From Emcibacter sp. (GTDB lineage Bacteria; Pseudomonadota; Alphaproteobacteria; Sphingomonadales; Emcibacteraceae): a stretch of DNA of 64,000 nucleotides. The notes below the pieces were generated by a model that was given only the letters and a program-made list of their open reading frames with translations, had not been told where the DNA came from and did not search any database. Below, in pieces: positions 56,877 through 63,947 of this stretch (position 1 is the stretch's first letter; each line of letters opens with the position of its first letter). The stretch is taken from positions 62,001 through 126,000 of the forward strand of contig JAJFIQ010000023.1 of the NCBI GenBank assembly GCA_021774785.1. Reading direction: 5' to 3'. The translations under genes were made by a program, and so were the position numbers.

Positions 56877-57470
56877 TTAAGGTGCTTTTATAGTTGCTTC
56901 TACCACGCGGCCCACGACTTCCATGTCGCCCTTTGGGAAGATGGTTTCATATTCTCCGGTTGAGTAAGGCTCAAGGCGCGGCGGCGCGGCGCGGTATTTT
57001 TTAAAGGTGGTTTCATTATCCCCGTTCAGTCGGATCACATAGAGCCGCCCGTCAACCAGTTCTTTGTCAGCATAATCAACAATAATGGTTGCCCCGTCTG
57101 GCGCGAACCTATCCATTGAATCACCTGACACCTTTAAGGCTATCACGGTTCGCTTGTCATGGGCGGTGTTCACCAATTCGGCATAGTCGCCCTTTTCGTA
57201 AGGATCAAAAACTCCGGTGAAGTCCCCAGCCTGAACAAATGATATGAGAGGGGCTTGATAGACAAGGAATGATAAATCCATATCTTCCCCGAGAATATCA
57301 GCGGGGGAAACATTAAGTACAATCGAAAGTTTCTCAATCCATCCTGAATGAAGTTTTGTTTTCCCCGATTCTAGTTTGGAAATCTGACTTTTTTCAGCTC
57401 CAACAAGTTCGCCTAGTTCTTCCTGAGAAAGTTTCTTTGATAGTCTAATTTTTTTGAGTTGATTCTTCAT
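56877..57470 (-). CDS. CI-like repressor, HTH plus S24 peptidase
   Basis: Start at MKNQLKKIRLSKKLSQEELG (57470), since the HTH begins there and the longer frame would run through the operators; 197 residues. XRE-type HTH at residues 1-55, a cleavage-type Ala-Gly in FVQAGDFTG, then the LexA/S24 domain with catalytic Ser in VSGDSMDRFAPDGA and Lys in YVIRLNGDNETTFKKY. It should maintain lysogeny and be inactivated by RecA-stimulated self-cleavage. Confidence 0.9.
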   Translation of the reverse strand: MKNQLKKIRLSKKLSQEELGELVGAEKSQISKLESGKTKLHSGWIEKLSIVLNVSPADILGEDMDLSFLVYQAPLISFVQAGDFTGVFDPYEKGDYAELVNTAHDKRTVIALKVSGDSMDRFAPDGATIIVDYADKELVDGRLYVIRLNGDNETTFKKYRAAPPRLEPYSTGEYETIFPKGDMEVVGRVVEATIKAP

Positions 57471-57504
57471 ATTTATATTGTTCCATTTTTTAATATAAAA
57501 GTAA

Positions 57505-57563
57505 GTTGCAATGTTTGACATAAATAATTTGACATAAGTTGCATAATTTGACACTATCGTGAC
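57505..57563. promoter_or_regulatory. cI-cro operator region
   Basis: GTTGCA-N3-TTTGACA at 57505 and 57538 (33 bases apart), plus a partial TTTGACAT element at 57528 between them. The central TTGACA (57529-57534) with 17-base spacing to CACTAT (57552-57557) forms a rightward promoter whose start would fall at the cro ATG. Confidence 0.8.
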
Positions 57564-57564
57564 T

Positions 57565-57765
57565 ATGACATTAAAAGATTACATAGAAAAAAACGATTTG
57601 ACCTATTCAGCGTTCGCGGATTTGGTCGGCACCGGAAAGAGTAATATTTCTAAATGGGTGAGTGGATCTATTAAGCCTACTCAACTCCATTATGAGAAAA
57701 TCTATTCTGTAACTGATGGGCTAGTTACTCCAAACGATTTTTACGGAATAGAACTTTCCGCCTAA
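57565..57765 (+). CDS. Cro-like helix-turn-helix protein
   Basis: 66 residues from ATG 57565. LKDYIEKNDLTYSAFADLVGTGKSNISKWVSGSIKPTQLHYEKIYSVTDGLVTPNDF is a single XRE/Cro-type HTH. Divergent from cI. No ribosome site is visible and the predicted transcription start coincides with the ATG, so the mRNA may be leaderless. Confidence 0.85.
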   Translation: MTLKDYIEKNDLTYSAFADLVGTGKSNISKWVSGSIKPTQLHYEKIYSVTDGLVTPNDFYGIELSA

Positions 57766-57810
57766 AACCAGTTTTCCGATGACAAGCATCACGCAAATTT
57801 TCGGAAACCG

Positions 57811-57840
57811 CCGGGTGATTGCCCCCCAACAGTCACCCGG
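57811..57840. repeat. inverted repeat between cro and the CII-like gene
   Basis: CCGGGTGA / TCACCCGG, eight perfect pairs around a 14-base C-rich loop. No T run follows. A second inverted repeat CCACGG/CCGTGG spans about 57854-57888. They could be antitermination or processing structures. Confidence 0.5.
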
Positions 57841-57898
57841 CAAAGACTTCCTACCACGGTTTGAGCAAAACCCTTTTGTACGCCGTGGAAACTAAAAA

Positions 57899-57941
57899 GG
57901 GACGGGGCATATTTAGCGATTTAGCCCCGTCCTGATTTTTT
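57899..57941 (+). terminator. intrinsic terminator after cro
   Basis: GGACGGGGC / GCCCCGTCC stem with a 15-base loop, then TGATTTTTT. It lies before the next early gene, so expression of the rightward operon may need antitermination or a promoter right after it. Confidence 0.8.
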
Positions 57942-57970
57942 AAGAATAAGCCAACAAAGGCCAGAAAGAT

Positions 57971-58426
57971 ATGACAACATCAGCAGAACGAATGAGCAAC
58001 TTTAAGAGCGTTTTTGCTCATTTTGTTGGATATAACACAGCCGGAAAAGCTCATACCATTACCAGCCTGTCCCTGATAACGGGCATACCGAAACCAACAA
58101 TTCAAAGTCATTTAGATGTTAAAGGGTCACATCCCACATGGCCCATGATGCTTCTGTATATGAAGGTACTAGATAGTGCTTTCACGGACGCCATTTTATC
58201 CCCTGCGGGGTTGTCTGTTGCAAGGGCAGAAGAACATGAGTCCCCATCATCAAATCAATTACAAACGGAACTGGCGCGGACGCTTCTAAAATTAGCCCAA
58301 GCTTTGGAAGATGGAAATATTGATAAATATGAGAAGATGAAACTCAGCCCGATTTTCCGCGCTACAGGTCAGGAATTGATAAGTAAATCAAACGAATTTG
58401 ACGATTATTTAAAGGGATTGATATGA
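57971..58426 (+). CDS. CII-like phage regulator with helix-turn-helix
   Basis: 151 residues. The N-terminal part KAHTITSLSLITGIPKPTIQSHLDVKGSHPTWPMMLLYMKVL reads as a helix-turn-helix, and the C-terminal half is helical (LARTLLKLAQALEDGNIDKYEK). Placed first in the rightward operon, like cII of lambdoid phages. GapR-like DUF2312 overlaps its stop. Confidence 0.7.
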   Translation: MTTSAERMSNFKSVFAHFVGYNTAGKAHTITSLSLITGIPKPTIQSHLDVKGSHPTWPMMLLYMKVLDSAFTDAILSPAGLSVARAEEHESPSSNQLQTELARTLLKLAQALEDGNIDKYEKMKLSPIFRATGQELISKSNEFDDYLKGLI

Positions 58427-58695
58427 CAGAAACAGGCGGAATTTCACAAGATGTATTGCGGTCATTTGTGGAAAGAATCGAACGGTTGAATGAGGAAAAG
58501 AAGAATCTCACCGATGATATTAAAGACGTTTATTCAGAGGCCAAGGCATCGGGATTTGACGTAAAAATCATGCGCCAGATAGTAAGGCGGCGCAAGATGG
58601 AGGATTACGAACGGCAGGAACAGGATGCGCTTATTGACCTGTACGAACACGCCTTAATCCAGCCCCAATTAAACTTGGTGAATAATTATGAGTAA
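58423..58695 (+). CDS. DUF2312 (GapR-like) protein
   Basis: 90 residues. QDVLRSFVERIERLNEEKKNLTDDIKDVYSEAKASGFDVKIMRQIVRRRKMEDYERQEQDALIDLYEHAL is the full coiled-coil DUF2312 domain. The host family member GapR binds overtwisted AT-rich DNA ahead of replication forks. A phage copy may do this for phage DNA (inference). Confidence 0.92.
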   Translation: MTETGGISQDVLRSFVERIERLNEEKKNLTDDIKDVYSEAKASGFDVKIMRQIVRRRKMEDYERQEQDALIDLYEHALIQPQLNLVNNYE

Positions 58696-59059
58696 ACATT
58701 ACGAAGATGATTTGTCAATCGCCGTGGCGGATTTTCTGAGACTTTCCGCATTTGATGTTATGTGGTGGCACAGCCCGAACGGGGGCAAGCGCAATGCCCG
58801 TGAAGGGGCGAGGCTCAAGCGTATGGGTGTCCTTGTGGGGGTGCCGGATTATATTTTTATCCTGCCCGATAACAGCGTGGCGTTTATTGAATTAAAGCTG
58901 GCAAAAACGGCATTTCATTCAAAAACATATCAGAGCAAAGTCCAAAAAGAGTTTGAAGCAGAATATAGGTCGCTGGTTGAGCCACATGATAGATATATGG
59001 TTTGTCGATCGGTTGATGAGGTGGCGGCTACGCTAACCGGTTGGGGGATAGAAATATGA
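58688..59059 (+). CDS. VRR-NUC domain nuclease
   Basis: 123 residues. HYEDDLSIAVADFL at the start, WWHSPNGGKRNAREGARLKRMGVLVGVPDYIFILPDNSVAFIELKL contains the PD-(D/E)xK core (GVPD ... IELK). Stand-alone VRR-NUC proteins occur in many phages beside replication genes and are thought to act on branched or nicked DNA. Confidence 0.9.
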   Translation: MSKHYEDDLSIAVADFLRLSAFDVMWWHSPNGGKRNAREGARLKRMGVLVGVPDYIFILPDNSVAFIELKLAKTAFHSKTYQSKVQKEFEAEYRSLVEPHDRYMVCRSVDEVAATLTGWGIEI

Positions 59060-59496
59060 AGTGCCTACCGTATGAACTGGGTGAGAAGGAATATGCGGCA
59101 TCTTTTCCAGCCTATACAAATCTTGAGGTTATAGCCGTAAAGCTAAATAAGAAATTTGGAAACTTCCGAACCATTGCCTCGGTTGCCAATATGCGCACCG
59201 CACTGAAACACAAAGTCCCGCCGAACCCGAACCATAAAAAGCCAAAGAATAACAATAAAGATGATCAGGAAAAGGTGACGGTTCCCTATGTTTACGTTCC
59301 GAGAGGCAAACCGATCATAAAAAGTGGCAATCTTATCAAGGCCATGAATAATACAGACACCAGCCTATTCGATGTAGCGCGGGTAGCAGGGCTGAATATA
59401 GAGAGCGTTCGGGCGTTGGTGAGTAGAGGTGGTATTCCTGAGCAGTATTCGGGGTCGGTGAGGGCGTTTTATGAAGATAGAGGGGTGAGGGTGTGA
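59056..59496 (+). CDS. unknown 146-residue phage protein, possibly DNA-binding
   Basis: Starts MKCLPYELGEKEY at 59056, overlapping the nuclease by 4 bases. Two helix-turn-helix-like segments flank a lysine/asparagine-rich linker (NPNHKKPKNNNKDDQEK): NLEVIAVKLNKKFGNFRTIASVAN and TSLFDVARVAGLNIESVRALVSRGGIP. Not a recognised family. Confidence 0.65.
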   Translation: MKCLPYELGEKEYAASFPAYTNLEVIAVKLNKKFGNFRTIASVANMRTALKHKVPPNPNHKKPKNNNKDDQEKVTVPYVYVPRGKPIIKSGNLIKAMNNTDTSLFDVARVAGLNIESVRALVSRGGIPEQYSGSVRAFYEDRGVRV

Positions 59497-59765
59497 ATAG
59501 AGTTTGTATATGTATAGCAGAAGATGGCGGTTTAAGGATCTATTCTGATGAACTAATTGAATGCTTTATCGTCTCTGATGTATGTAACGCTGACAGGGTA
59601 TATCAGCTTGATTCCCAGAACGGTAACTTGCACATAGGCGTTAAGGAAGTGACTGCGTTGTTGGGAGACAGACCTGTTGGTCATATGAACGATGATAGCT
59701 TGTTAGGCGGTGGCTATACAAGCAAACGCCCCCCATCCACGCGAAAGCTTGAGGTGGTGAAATGA
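59493..59765 (+). CDS. unknown 90-residue phage protein
   Basis: GTG start in a GTGA overlap with the previous gene. MNRVCICIAEDGGLRIYSDELIECFIVSDVC is cysteine-rich for so short a protein; the tail is polar. Not recognised. Overlaps the methyltransferase start. Confidence 0.65.
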   Translation: MNRVCICIAEDGGLRIYSDELIECFIVSDVCNADRVYQLDSQNGNLHIGVKEVTALLGDRPVGHMNDDSLLGGGYTSKRPPSTRKLEVVK

Positions 59766-60808
59766 CTGTTAGAATATACCAAGGCCAATGTCTTGAAATA
59801 TTAAAGTCCATGCCATCCGATTCTGTTGATTGCGTTGTGACTAGTCCCCCTTATTGGGGTCAGCGGGATTATGGCGTTGAGGGTCAATGGGGCATGGAAC
59901 CTACTCTTGAGGAACATATCTCAAATTTAATAGATTTATTTCGAGAAATCCGCCGTGTTTTAAAACCAGAAGGCACGGTATGGCTTAATTATGGTGATTG
60001 TTATGCATCAACGCCAAATGGAAGAAAGGCAGCGGATATAGCCAACGATGACAGAGGGTTTGTTGATAAGCCGTTTTCTACCATACAGGGAAACATGAAG
60101 GCCAAAGACCTTTGCATGGTCCCAAGTAGAATTGCTATTGCGCTTCAAGATGATGGATGGTGGGTTCGTTCTGAAATTATATGGGCCAAACCAAACCCGA
60201 TGCCAGAAAGCATTAAAGACCGCCCCGCTGTGGCCTATGAAAAAATATTTCTACTCACCAAATCAGCAAAATATTTCTACAACGCGGATGCTGTTCGTAT
60301 GCCCCCAACACCGAGCAGCTTGGAAAGGTGGACTCAAGATGTAGCCAACCAAGAAGGGTCAGGTCGCGTTCATAATAAATCTAATGGAAATATGAAGGCG
60401 GTAGGCGGAAAGAAAGACAAGCAACGTGGTCATAGCAGAAGACACGCGGGTTTTAATGATCGTTGGGATAATATGAGTGGTCAAGAGCAAGCAGAGAACG
60501 GTTGCACGCTGAAGAACGTGTGGTGGATATCAACCGCGAACTTTAAAGAATCTCATTTCGCAACATTTCCGCCGCAACTTGCTGAAATTTGTATTAAAGC
60601 GGGATGCCCCAAAGATGGAATAGTCCTAGACCCGTTCGGCGGTGCCGGCACCACGGCCCTTGTCGCAGACCGTCTGCAAATGGACGCGATACTCTGTGAA
60701 CTTAAGCCCGAATACATTGAAATTGCACAGAAGCGCATTGCTAATGAGCAGGGCATGTTTTCAACAGTTGAAATCCATACAAAATTAGATCAGGCGGTGG
60801 CGGAATGA
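59762..60808 (+). CDS. site-specific DNA methyltransferase, N4-C/N6-A type
   Basis: 348 residues with the permuted beta-class order: catalytic motif TSPPYWGQRDYG (residues ~28-39) first, then the SAM-binding motif VLDPFGGAGTTALVADRL near residue 288. SPPY is more typical of N4-cytosine than N6-adenine enzymes. The segment between (about 180-245, rich in Lys, Asn and Gly) may carry target recognition. No cognate nuclease is near. It probably protects phage DNA or alters phage gene control. Confidence 0.93.
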   Translation: MTVRIYQGQCLEILKSMPSDSVDCVVTSPPYWGQRDYGVEGQWGMEPTLEEHISNLIDLFREIRRVLKPEGTVWLNYGDCYASTPNGRKAADIANDDRGFVDKPFSTIQGNMKAKDLCMVPSRIAIALQDDGWWVRSEIIWAKPNPMPESIKDRPAVAYEKIFLLTKSAKYFYNADAVRMPPTPSSLERWTQDVANQEGSGRVHNKSNGNMKAVGGKKDKQRGHSRRHAGFNDRWDNMSGQEQAENGCTLKNVWWISTANFKESHFATFPPQLAEICIKAGCPKDGIVLDPFGGAGTTALVADRLQMDAILCELKPEYIEIAQKRIANEQGMFSTVEIHTKLDQAVAE

Positions 60809-60987
60809 CCGCATTATTCAACTGGTTCATCGCGCTTGGTAGCTTCACCATCGACTTTATCATATCGGTGATGATTATCCCCGTGGTCTATCTGATTGCC
60901 TACGCGTGGAGCGAGAATAACCGCCTGTCATGGGTGGTGGCTATCTTGGCCTATGCGGTGTTCATTTCAATAGCTTGGTGGGGGTGA
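60805..60987 (+). CDS. unknown 60-residue membrane protein
   Basis: Two hydrophobic helices (IDFIISVMIIPVVYLIAYAW and LSWVVAILAYAVFISIAWW) separated by SENNR. ATGA overlap with the methyltransferase. No family assigned; it is too early in the operon to be an obvious holin, though the shape would allow it. Confidence 0.65.
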   Translation: MTALFNWFIALGSFTIDFIISVMIIPVVYLIAYAWSENNRLSWVVAILAYAVFISIAWWG

Positions 60988-60989
60988 AG

Positions 60990-61748
60990 ATGCTCTGGTT
61001 TCGATTACATGCGAAGATATTACATGATCCGATAGTTCAAACGTTAGAACCTGAAATATACCGTTTTTACATCAACTGCCTTTGCTATGCAGCAGAGCGT
61101 GAGGAGGGTGGAAATCTAGGTGAAATCTCTGAAATTTCATTTGTGTTACGTGAAACAAAAAGTAGCGTTTCATCTGCGTTTCATGTTTTAGAAAAAGTTG
61201 GGTTGATTGAAACGGTTGGTGAAACGTTTCACATTCCTCAATGGAAGAAAAAGCAATATAAATCAGATACTTCCACGGAAAGAGTAAAGAAATATAGAGC
61301 TAAGAGGAAACGTTCCAGAAACGTTACTGTAACGGCCCCAGAACAGAGCAGAACAGATATAAAAGATAATGATAAATCATTATCCAAAAACAGCGGTTCA
61401 AAATCCAGTAAGCAGAAAGGTTTAAATCGTGGAAAAAGAATTGATGCAGAGTTCGGAGAAGATTGGCATCTGCCTGAAAAATATCTTGCCTATGCCATCG
61501 GGAAGGAATTCACCAAACCAGAAATTGAAATTGAGTTTGAGAAGTTCACAAACTACTGGAAAGCAAAATCAGGCAGCAATGCCATCAAGCGGGATTGGCT
61601 TGCCACATGGCGAAGTTGGGTACTTAACGCTGCCGAGTGGCGTGGTGGTAACGGCAACAATCCAAACAGGCCATCAGGGGGTGGCGGAACTTCCGTCATT
61701 GACATCACAGCAGAAATCATCGCTGAACGAGATAGTGAGGTTGCATGA
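60990..61748 (+). CDS. phage replication initiator / replisome organiser
   Basis: 252 residues from ATG 60990 (GGTGGGGGTGAAG upstream). N-terminal MLWFRLHAKILHDPIVQTLEPEIYRFYINCLCYAAE is the winged-helix start found in phage replication proteins, a second winged-helix segment follows (SSAFHVLEKVGLIETVGETFHIP), then a basic linker (RAKRKRSRN), and a C-terminal WHLPEKYLAYAIGKEF...NYWKAKSGSNAIKRDWLATWRSWV domain that is typical of initiators loading helicase. Acts at the phage origin. Confidence 0.85.
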   Translation: MLWFRLHAKILHDPIVQTLEPEIYRFYINCLCYAAEREEGGNLGEISEISFVLRETKSSVSSAFHVLEKVGLIETVGETFHIPQWKKKQYKSDTSTERVKKYRAKRKRSRNVTVTAPEQSRTDIKDNDKSLSKNSGSKSSKQKGLNRGKRIDAEFGEDWHLPEKYLAYAIGKEFTKPEIEIEFEKFTNYWKAKSGSNAIKRDWLATWRSWVLNAAEWRGGNGNNPNRPSGGGGTSVIDITAEIIAERDSEVA

Positions 61749-61752
61749 ATCC

Positions 61753-62151
61753 ATGACCAGCCATTACGCCGATCCGCAAGATTATAAATTACCCAAAATT
61801 CCCGAACAGGATATTGAGCTATGGGGTAAGACGTACATTCAGGGCATGGCGGCACTTGAACCGGCCCCGATTAAATCCATTGACGTGCTGGTTGGTGCAT
61901 TGAAGGTCAAGCGGCCCACACAGAGGATGAGCGACAGTGATTTGAAGATGTTTCTCAAACTTACAGCCAAGTTTTTGCATGAAAGCGGCTATGGATATTT
62001 TGCAATAGAGCAGGGTATCAAAAATTTATTGATGAAAGACGAGGGGCAATTCTTTCCGACAGATCAATTATTGCAGAAATATATTTACCCGGTGAATTAC
62101 AAACTCAAGCACAAGATGAATTTGCTTGGCAGAATGTTGGAGAAATCGTGA
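61753..62151 (+). CDS. unknown 132-residue protein after the replication gene
   Basis: Starts MTSHYADPQDYKLPKIPEQ at 61753; the frame is open further upstream but that part is the shadow of the initiator gene. Mostly helical (DLKMFLKLTAKFLHESGYGYFAIEQGIKNLLMK). The location directly after the initiator suggests a helicase-loading or other replication role (inference). Confidence 0.7.
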   Translation: MTSHYADPQDYKLPKIPEQDIELWGKTYIQGMAALEPAPIKSIDVLVGALKVKRPTQRMSDSDLKMFLKLTAKFLHESGYGYFAIEQGIKNLLMKDEGQFFPTDQLLQKYIYPVNYKLKHKMNLLGRMLEKS

Positions 62152-62426
62152 ACATAGAGCATAAATGCCGGATAATCTGCCTGACCAACAAACAAGACCC
62201 TGATGCGGTTTCTAGGTGCTGGCACGGGCCAAAGCCAAAAGAAGCAGGTGACGGACCAGTGCTGCAATGGATGGAGTGGATCACAACGGTTGAGCGTAAA
62301 CGAGAGGTGCGTACACCGAACAATGAAGATGAATTTCGCCGAGCCAATTTACAGCGGCAGATAGCCGAAAGCGAGCCGGGCAGAAAGAGACAACCGAGGT
62401 ATAGCTGCGATGAGGATCCGTTATGA
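62148..62426 (+). CDS. unknown 92-residue phage protein
   Basis: GTG start in a GTGA overlap. MNIEHKCRIICLTNKQDPDAVSRCWHGP has three cysteines and a histidine near the start, and the rest is basic and helical (NEDEFRRANLQRQIAES). Not recognised. Confidence 0.6.
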   Translation: MNIEHKCRIICLTNKQDPDAVSRCWHGPKPKEAGDGPVLQWMEWITTVERKREVRTPNNEDEFRRANLQRQIAESEPGRKRQPRYSCDEDPL

Positions 62427-62488
62427 CTCGTAAACAGGAAATAGCTGAAGTGCTGGAATATCTGAGGGAACTGAAAGGAAATAGCTGA
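62423..62488 (+). CDS. 21-residue peptide
   Basis: MTRKQEIAEVLEYLRELKG is one amphipathic helix. Supported by an ATGA overlap with the previous gene and by tight packing before the next start 2 bases later. Translation is likely but unproven. Confidence 0.4.
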   Translation: MTRKQEIAEVLEYLRELKGNS

Positions 62489-62490
62489 GC

Positions 62491-63084
62491 ATGGCGATTA
62501 AGGGAAGAAAACGGGGTAAGGATATGAAGAAACGACCCACCACGAGGGAAGGGCGTAAGGCGTATGACCCTGGGACATTCAATGGGCTGTTGAAGAAAGC
62601 GGGTTTGCTTCAAGCGCGTTTAATCTGGGATGGTAAGGTTCCCCGTTTCATAAGCTATATTGACGAAAAAGAGATAGCGGTCAAATATGCCGAGTACCCG
62701 CTTGGGGTGTTGTTCGCCCGGCAGATTATAACGATCCGGCAACATGATGTGGGAATTGCGCTGGATAAATTCAGGAACTTTTCAGGTATGAGGTCGATAG
62801 GGATGTGTGGATCGGGCCAGCAGGAATTTGTTGATCGGACAAATATGGAAGTTTTCCACCTTAATGATGAAGATGCGGCAATTCGTGCCACCGCGCGGTA
62901 TCGGGAAGGGTGCAAAGCTATGACCGCCGCCGCCCGTCTAGAGGTGCTTAACGTGGCCTGTTACGGTGAATTGCCTCATTGGATTAACAGCAAGCAGAAG
63001 AATCCCGGACTGTGGCATCTGTTGCATGGGCTGGATACGCTGGTGGAATGTTATGTGAAGGGTGGGAAGCGATGGGTAAATTAG
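62491..63084 (+). CDS. unknown 197-residue phage protein, basic N-terminus
   Basis: MAIKGRKRGKDMKKRPTTREGRKAYDPGTFNGLLKKAGLL is a basic lead, followed by strands and helices with IRQHDVGIALDKFRNFSGMRSIGMCGSGQQEFVDRTN. The last ~70 residues are helical, ending GLDTLVECYVKGGKRWVN, a stretch repeated in a small gene at 63449. Not recognised; late-gene control is possible from position only. Confidence 0.68.
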   Translation: MAIKGRKRGKDMKKRPTTREGRKAYDPGTFNGLLKKAGLLQARLIWDGKVPRFISYIDEKEIAVKYAEYPLGVLFARQIITIRQHDVGIALDKFRNFSGMRSIGMCGSGQQEFVDRTNMEVFHLNDEDAAIRATARYREGCKAMTAAARLEVLNVACYGELPHWINSKQKNPGLWHLLHGLDTLVECYVKGGKRWVN

Positions 63085-63579
63085 GGGAAATATTGGAATG
63101 GGCAGAACGCGCAGCCAGTGGATTAACTGTGGAGGAACTAAAAGCAGGTCTGATATTGGCTCTGGAGAACGACCATCTAGTAGAAGCATTTACATTAGAA
63201 CATGCTCTTAGGTTATCAGGCACATCGTCTACGCCAATATCTGATATGGGGGGTTTTTATAAGCAAACGGAACACCAACAATTTAAATTCAAGCGCTCTA
63301 TATGGATGCTCTCCGAATATATTGGGGAATTGGATAAATATTCAGCAGTAGCCACTAAAGACGACCATCTAGAGCTGCTCTGTTTGAGCCACTCATTGAG
63401 GCAGAAGGTGGTCCAATTTGATTATTGGCGGCGGAAAGGAATGTCTGAATGAAAAATAACGCGAAACATATGACATACGAACAAGCCGAAGAACAGGAAA
63501 TCTGGGATAAGGTAGAATTTGCAATACTGAATGGATTGGATGCGTTGGTGGAATGTTATGTGAAGGGTGGGAAGCGATG
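63041..63579 (+). repeat. pair of 34-base direct repeats
   Basis: 63041-63074 and 63546-63579 are identical over 34 bases. Each copy ends in GGAAGCGATG, which forms the end of one gene and the start of the next. Homologous recombination between them would remove 505 bases. Confidence 0.9.
63072..63452 (+). CDS. unknown 126-residue helical phage protein
   Basis: Starts MGKLGEILEWAERAASGLTVEELKAGLILALENDHL at 63072, overlapping the previous gene by 13 bases. Helical throughout, ending QFDYWRRKGMSE. Not recognised. Confidence 0.65.
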   Translation: MGKLGEILEWAERAASGLTVEELKAGLILALENDHLVEAFTLEHALRLSGTSSTPISDMGGFYKQTEHQQFKFKRSIWMLSEYIGELDKYSAVATKDDHLELLCLSHSLRQKVVQFDYWRRKGMSE

Positions 63580-63580
63580 A
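63449..63580 (+). CDS. 43-residue protein sharing its tail with the 197-residue protein
   Basis: MKNNAKHMTYEQAEEQEIWDKVEFAILNGLDALVECYVKGGKR. The last 15 residues match GLDTLVECYVKGGKR of the gene ending at 63084, and the DNA is identical over 34 bases. ATGA overlaps at both ends suggest that it is translated. Confidence 0.55.
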   Translation: MKNNAKHMTYEQAEEQEIWDKVEFAILNGLDALVECYVKGGKR

Positions 63581-63839
63581 GTGAAATAACACAGGAATTT
63601 TTAAAAGACAGATTCCATCTGCTAATTTAGCTAATAGCAAGCTGAGCGCTAACAACTCATCCGGATATAGAGGGGTTTATTTTAATAAACAGGCCAATAG
63701 ATGGGCGGCGGTAATAACTCATAAAAAGAAAAAACTTTTCTTAGGGTATTTTAGAAGCAGGCATAAGGCCGCAACGGCTTATAATAGGAAATCTACTGAG
63801 TTGTTTGGGGAGTTTGCATATTTGAATAAAATAGAATAA
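63577..63839 (+). pseudogene. remnant of an HNH-AP2 homing endonuclease
   Basis: An ATG at 63577 opens MSEITQEFLKDRFH, the kind of start seen in HNH-AP2 endonucleases, but it stops at 63630. In another frame, open from 63585 to 63839 without a start, is an AP2 DNA-binding domain: ANLANSKLSANNSSGYRGVYF, RWAAVI, KKKLFLGYF and ATAYNRKSTELFGEFAYLN. The HNH catalytic part that should lie between is absent. An internal deletion with a frame change explains this. Confidence 0.8.
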
Positions 63840-63913
63840 CATTTTTTTGCTGTTGACTTGTTATTGACAGTACCTTAACGTGTCTCAATATTGATGATTT
63901 TATAGTTGTCTCC
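63840..63913 (+). promoter_or_regulatory. non-coding segment with possible promoter
   Basis: TTGACA at about 63866 with a 17-base spacer to AATATT could drive a very short transcript into the terminator at 63914. No gene is visible from 63840 to the window end. Confidence 0.3.
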
Positions 63914-63947
63914 AAAGCCCAACCCTCACAGGTTCGGGCTTTTTTTA
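63914..63947 (+). terminator. intrinsic terminator of the phage early region
   Basis: AAAGCCC-AACC / GGTT-C-GGGCTTT stem with one bulged base, a CTCACA loop and seven T residues. Confidence 0.85.

Noticed and set aside
57471-57554. 28-residue N-terminal extension of the CI repressor
   Set aside because: It would be translated through the operator sites; its repeats (SNYATYVKLFMSNIATYF) are just the translated operator repeats.
61429-61752. N-terminal extension of the 132-residue gene after the replication protein
   Set aside because: This part lies in another frame of the initiator gene, and the extension has shadow-like composition. MTSHYADP at 61753 gives a normal overlap-free start.
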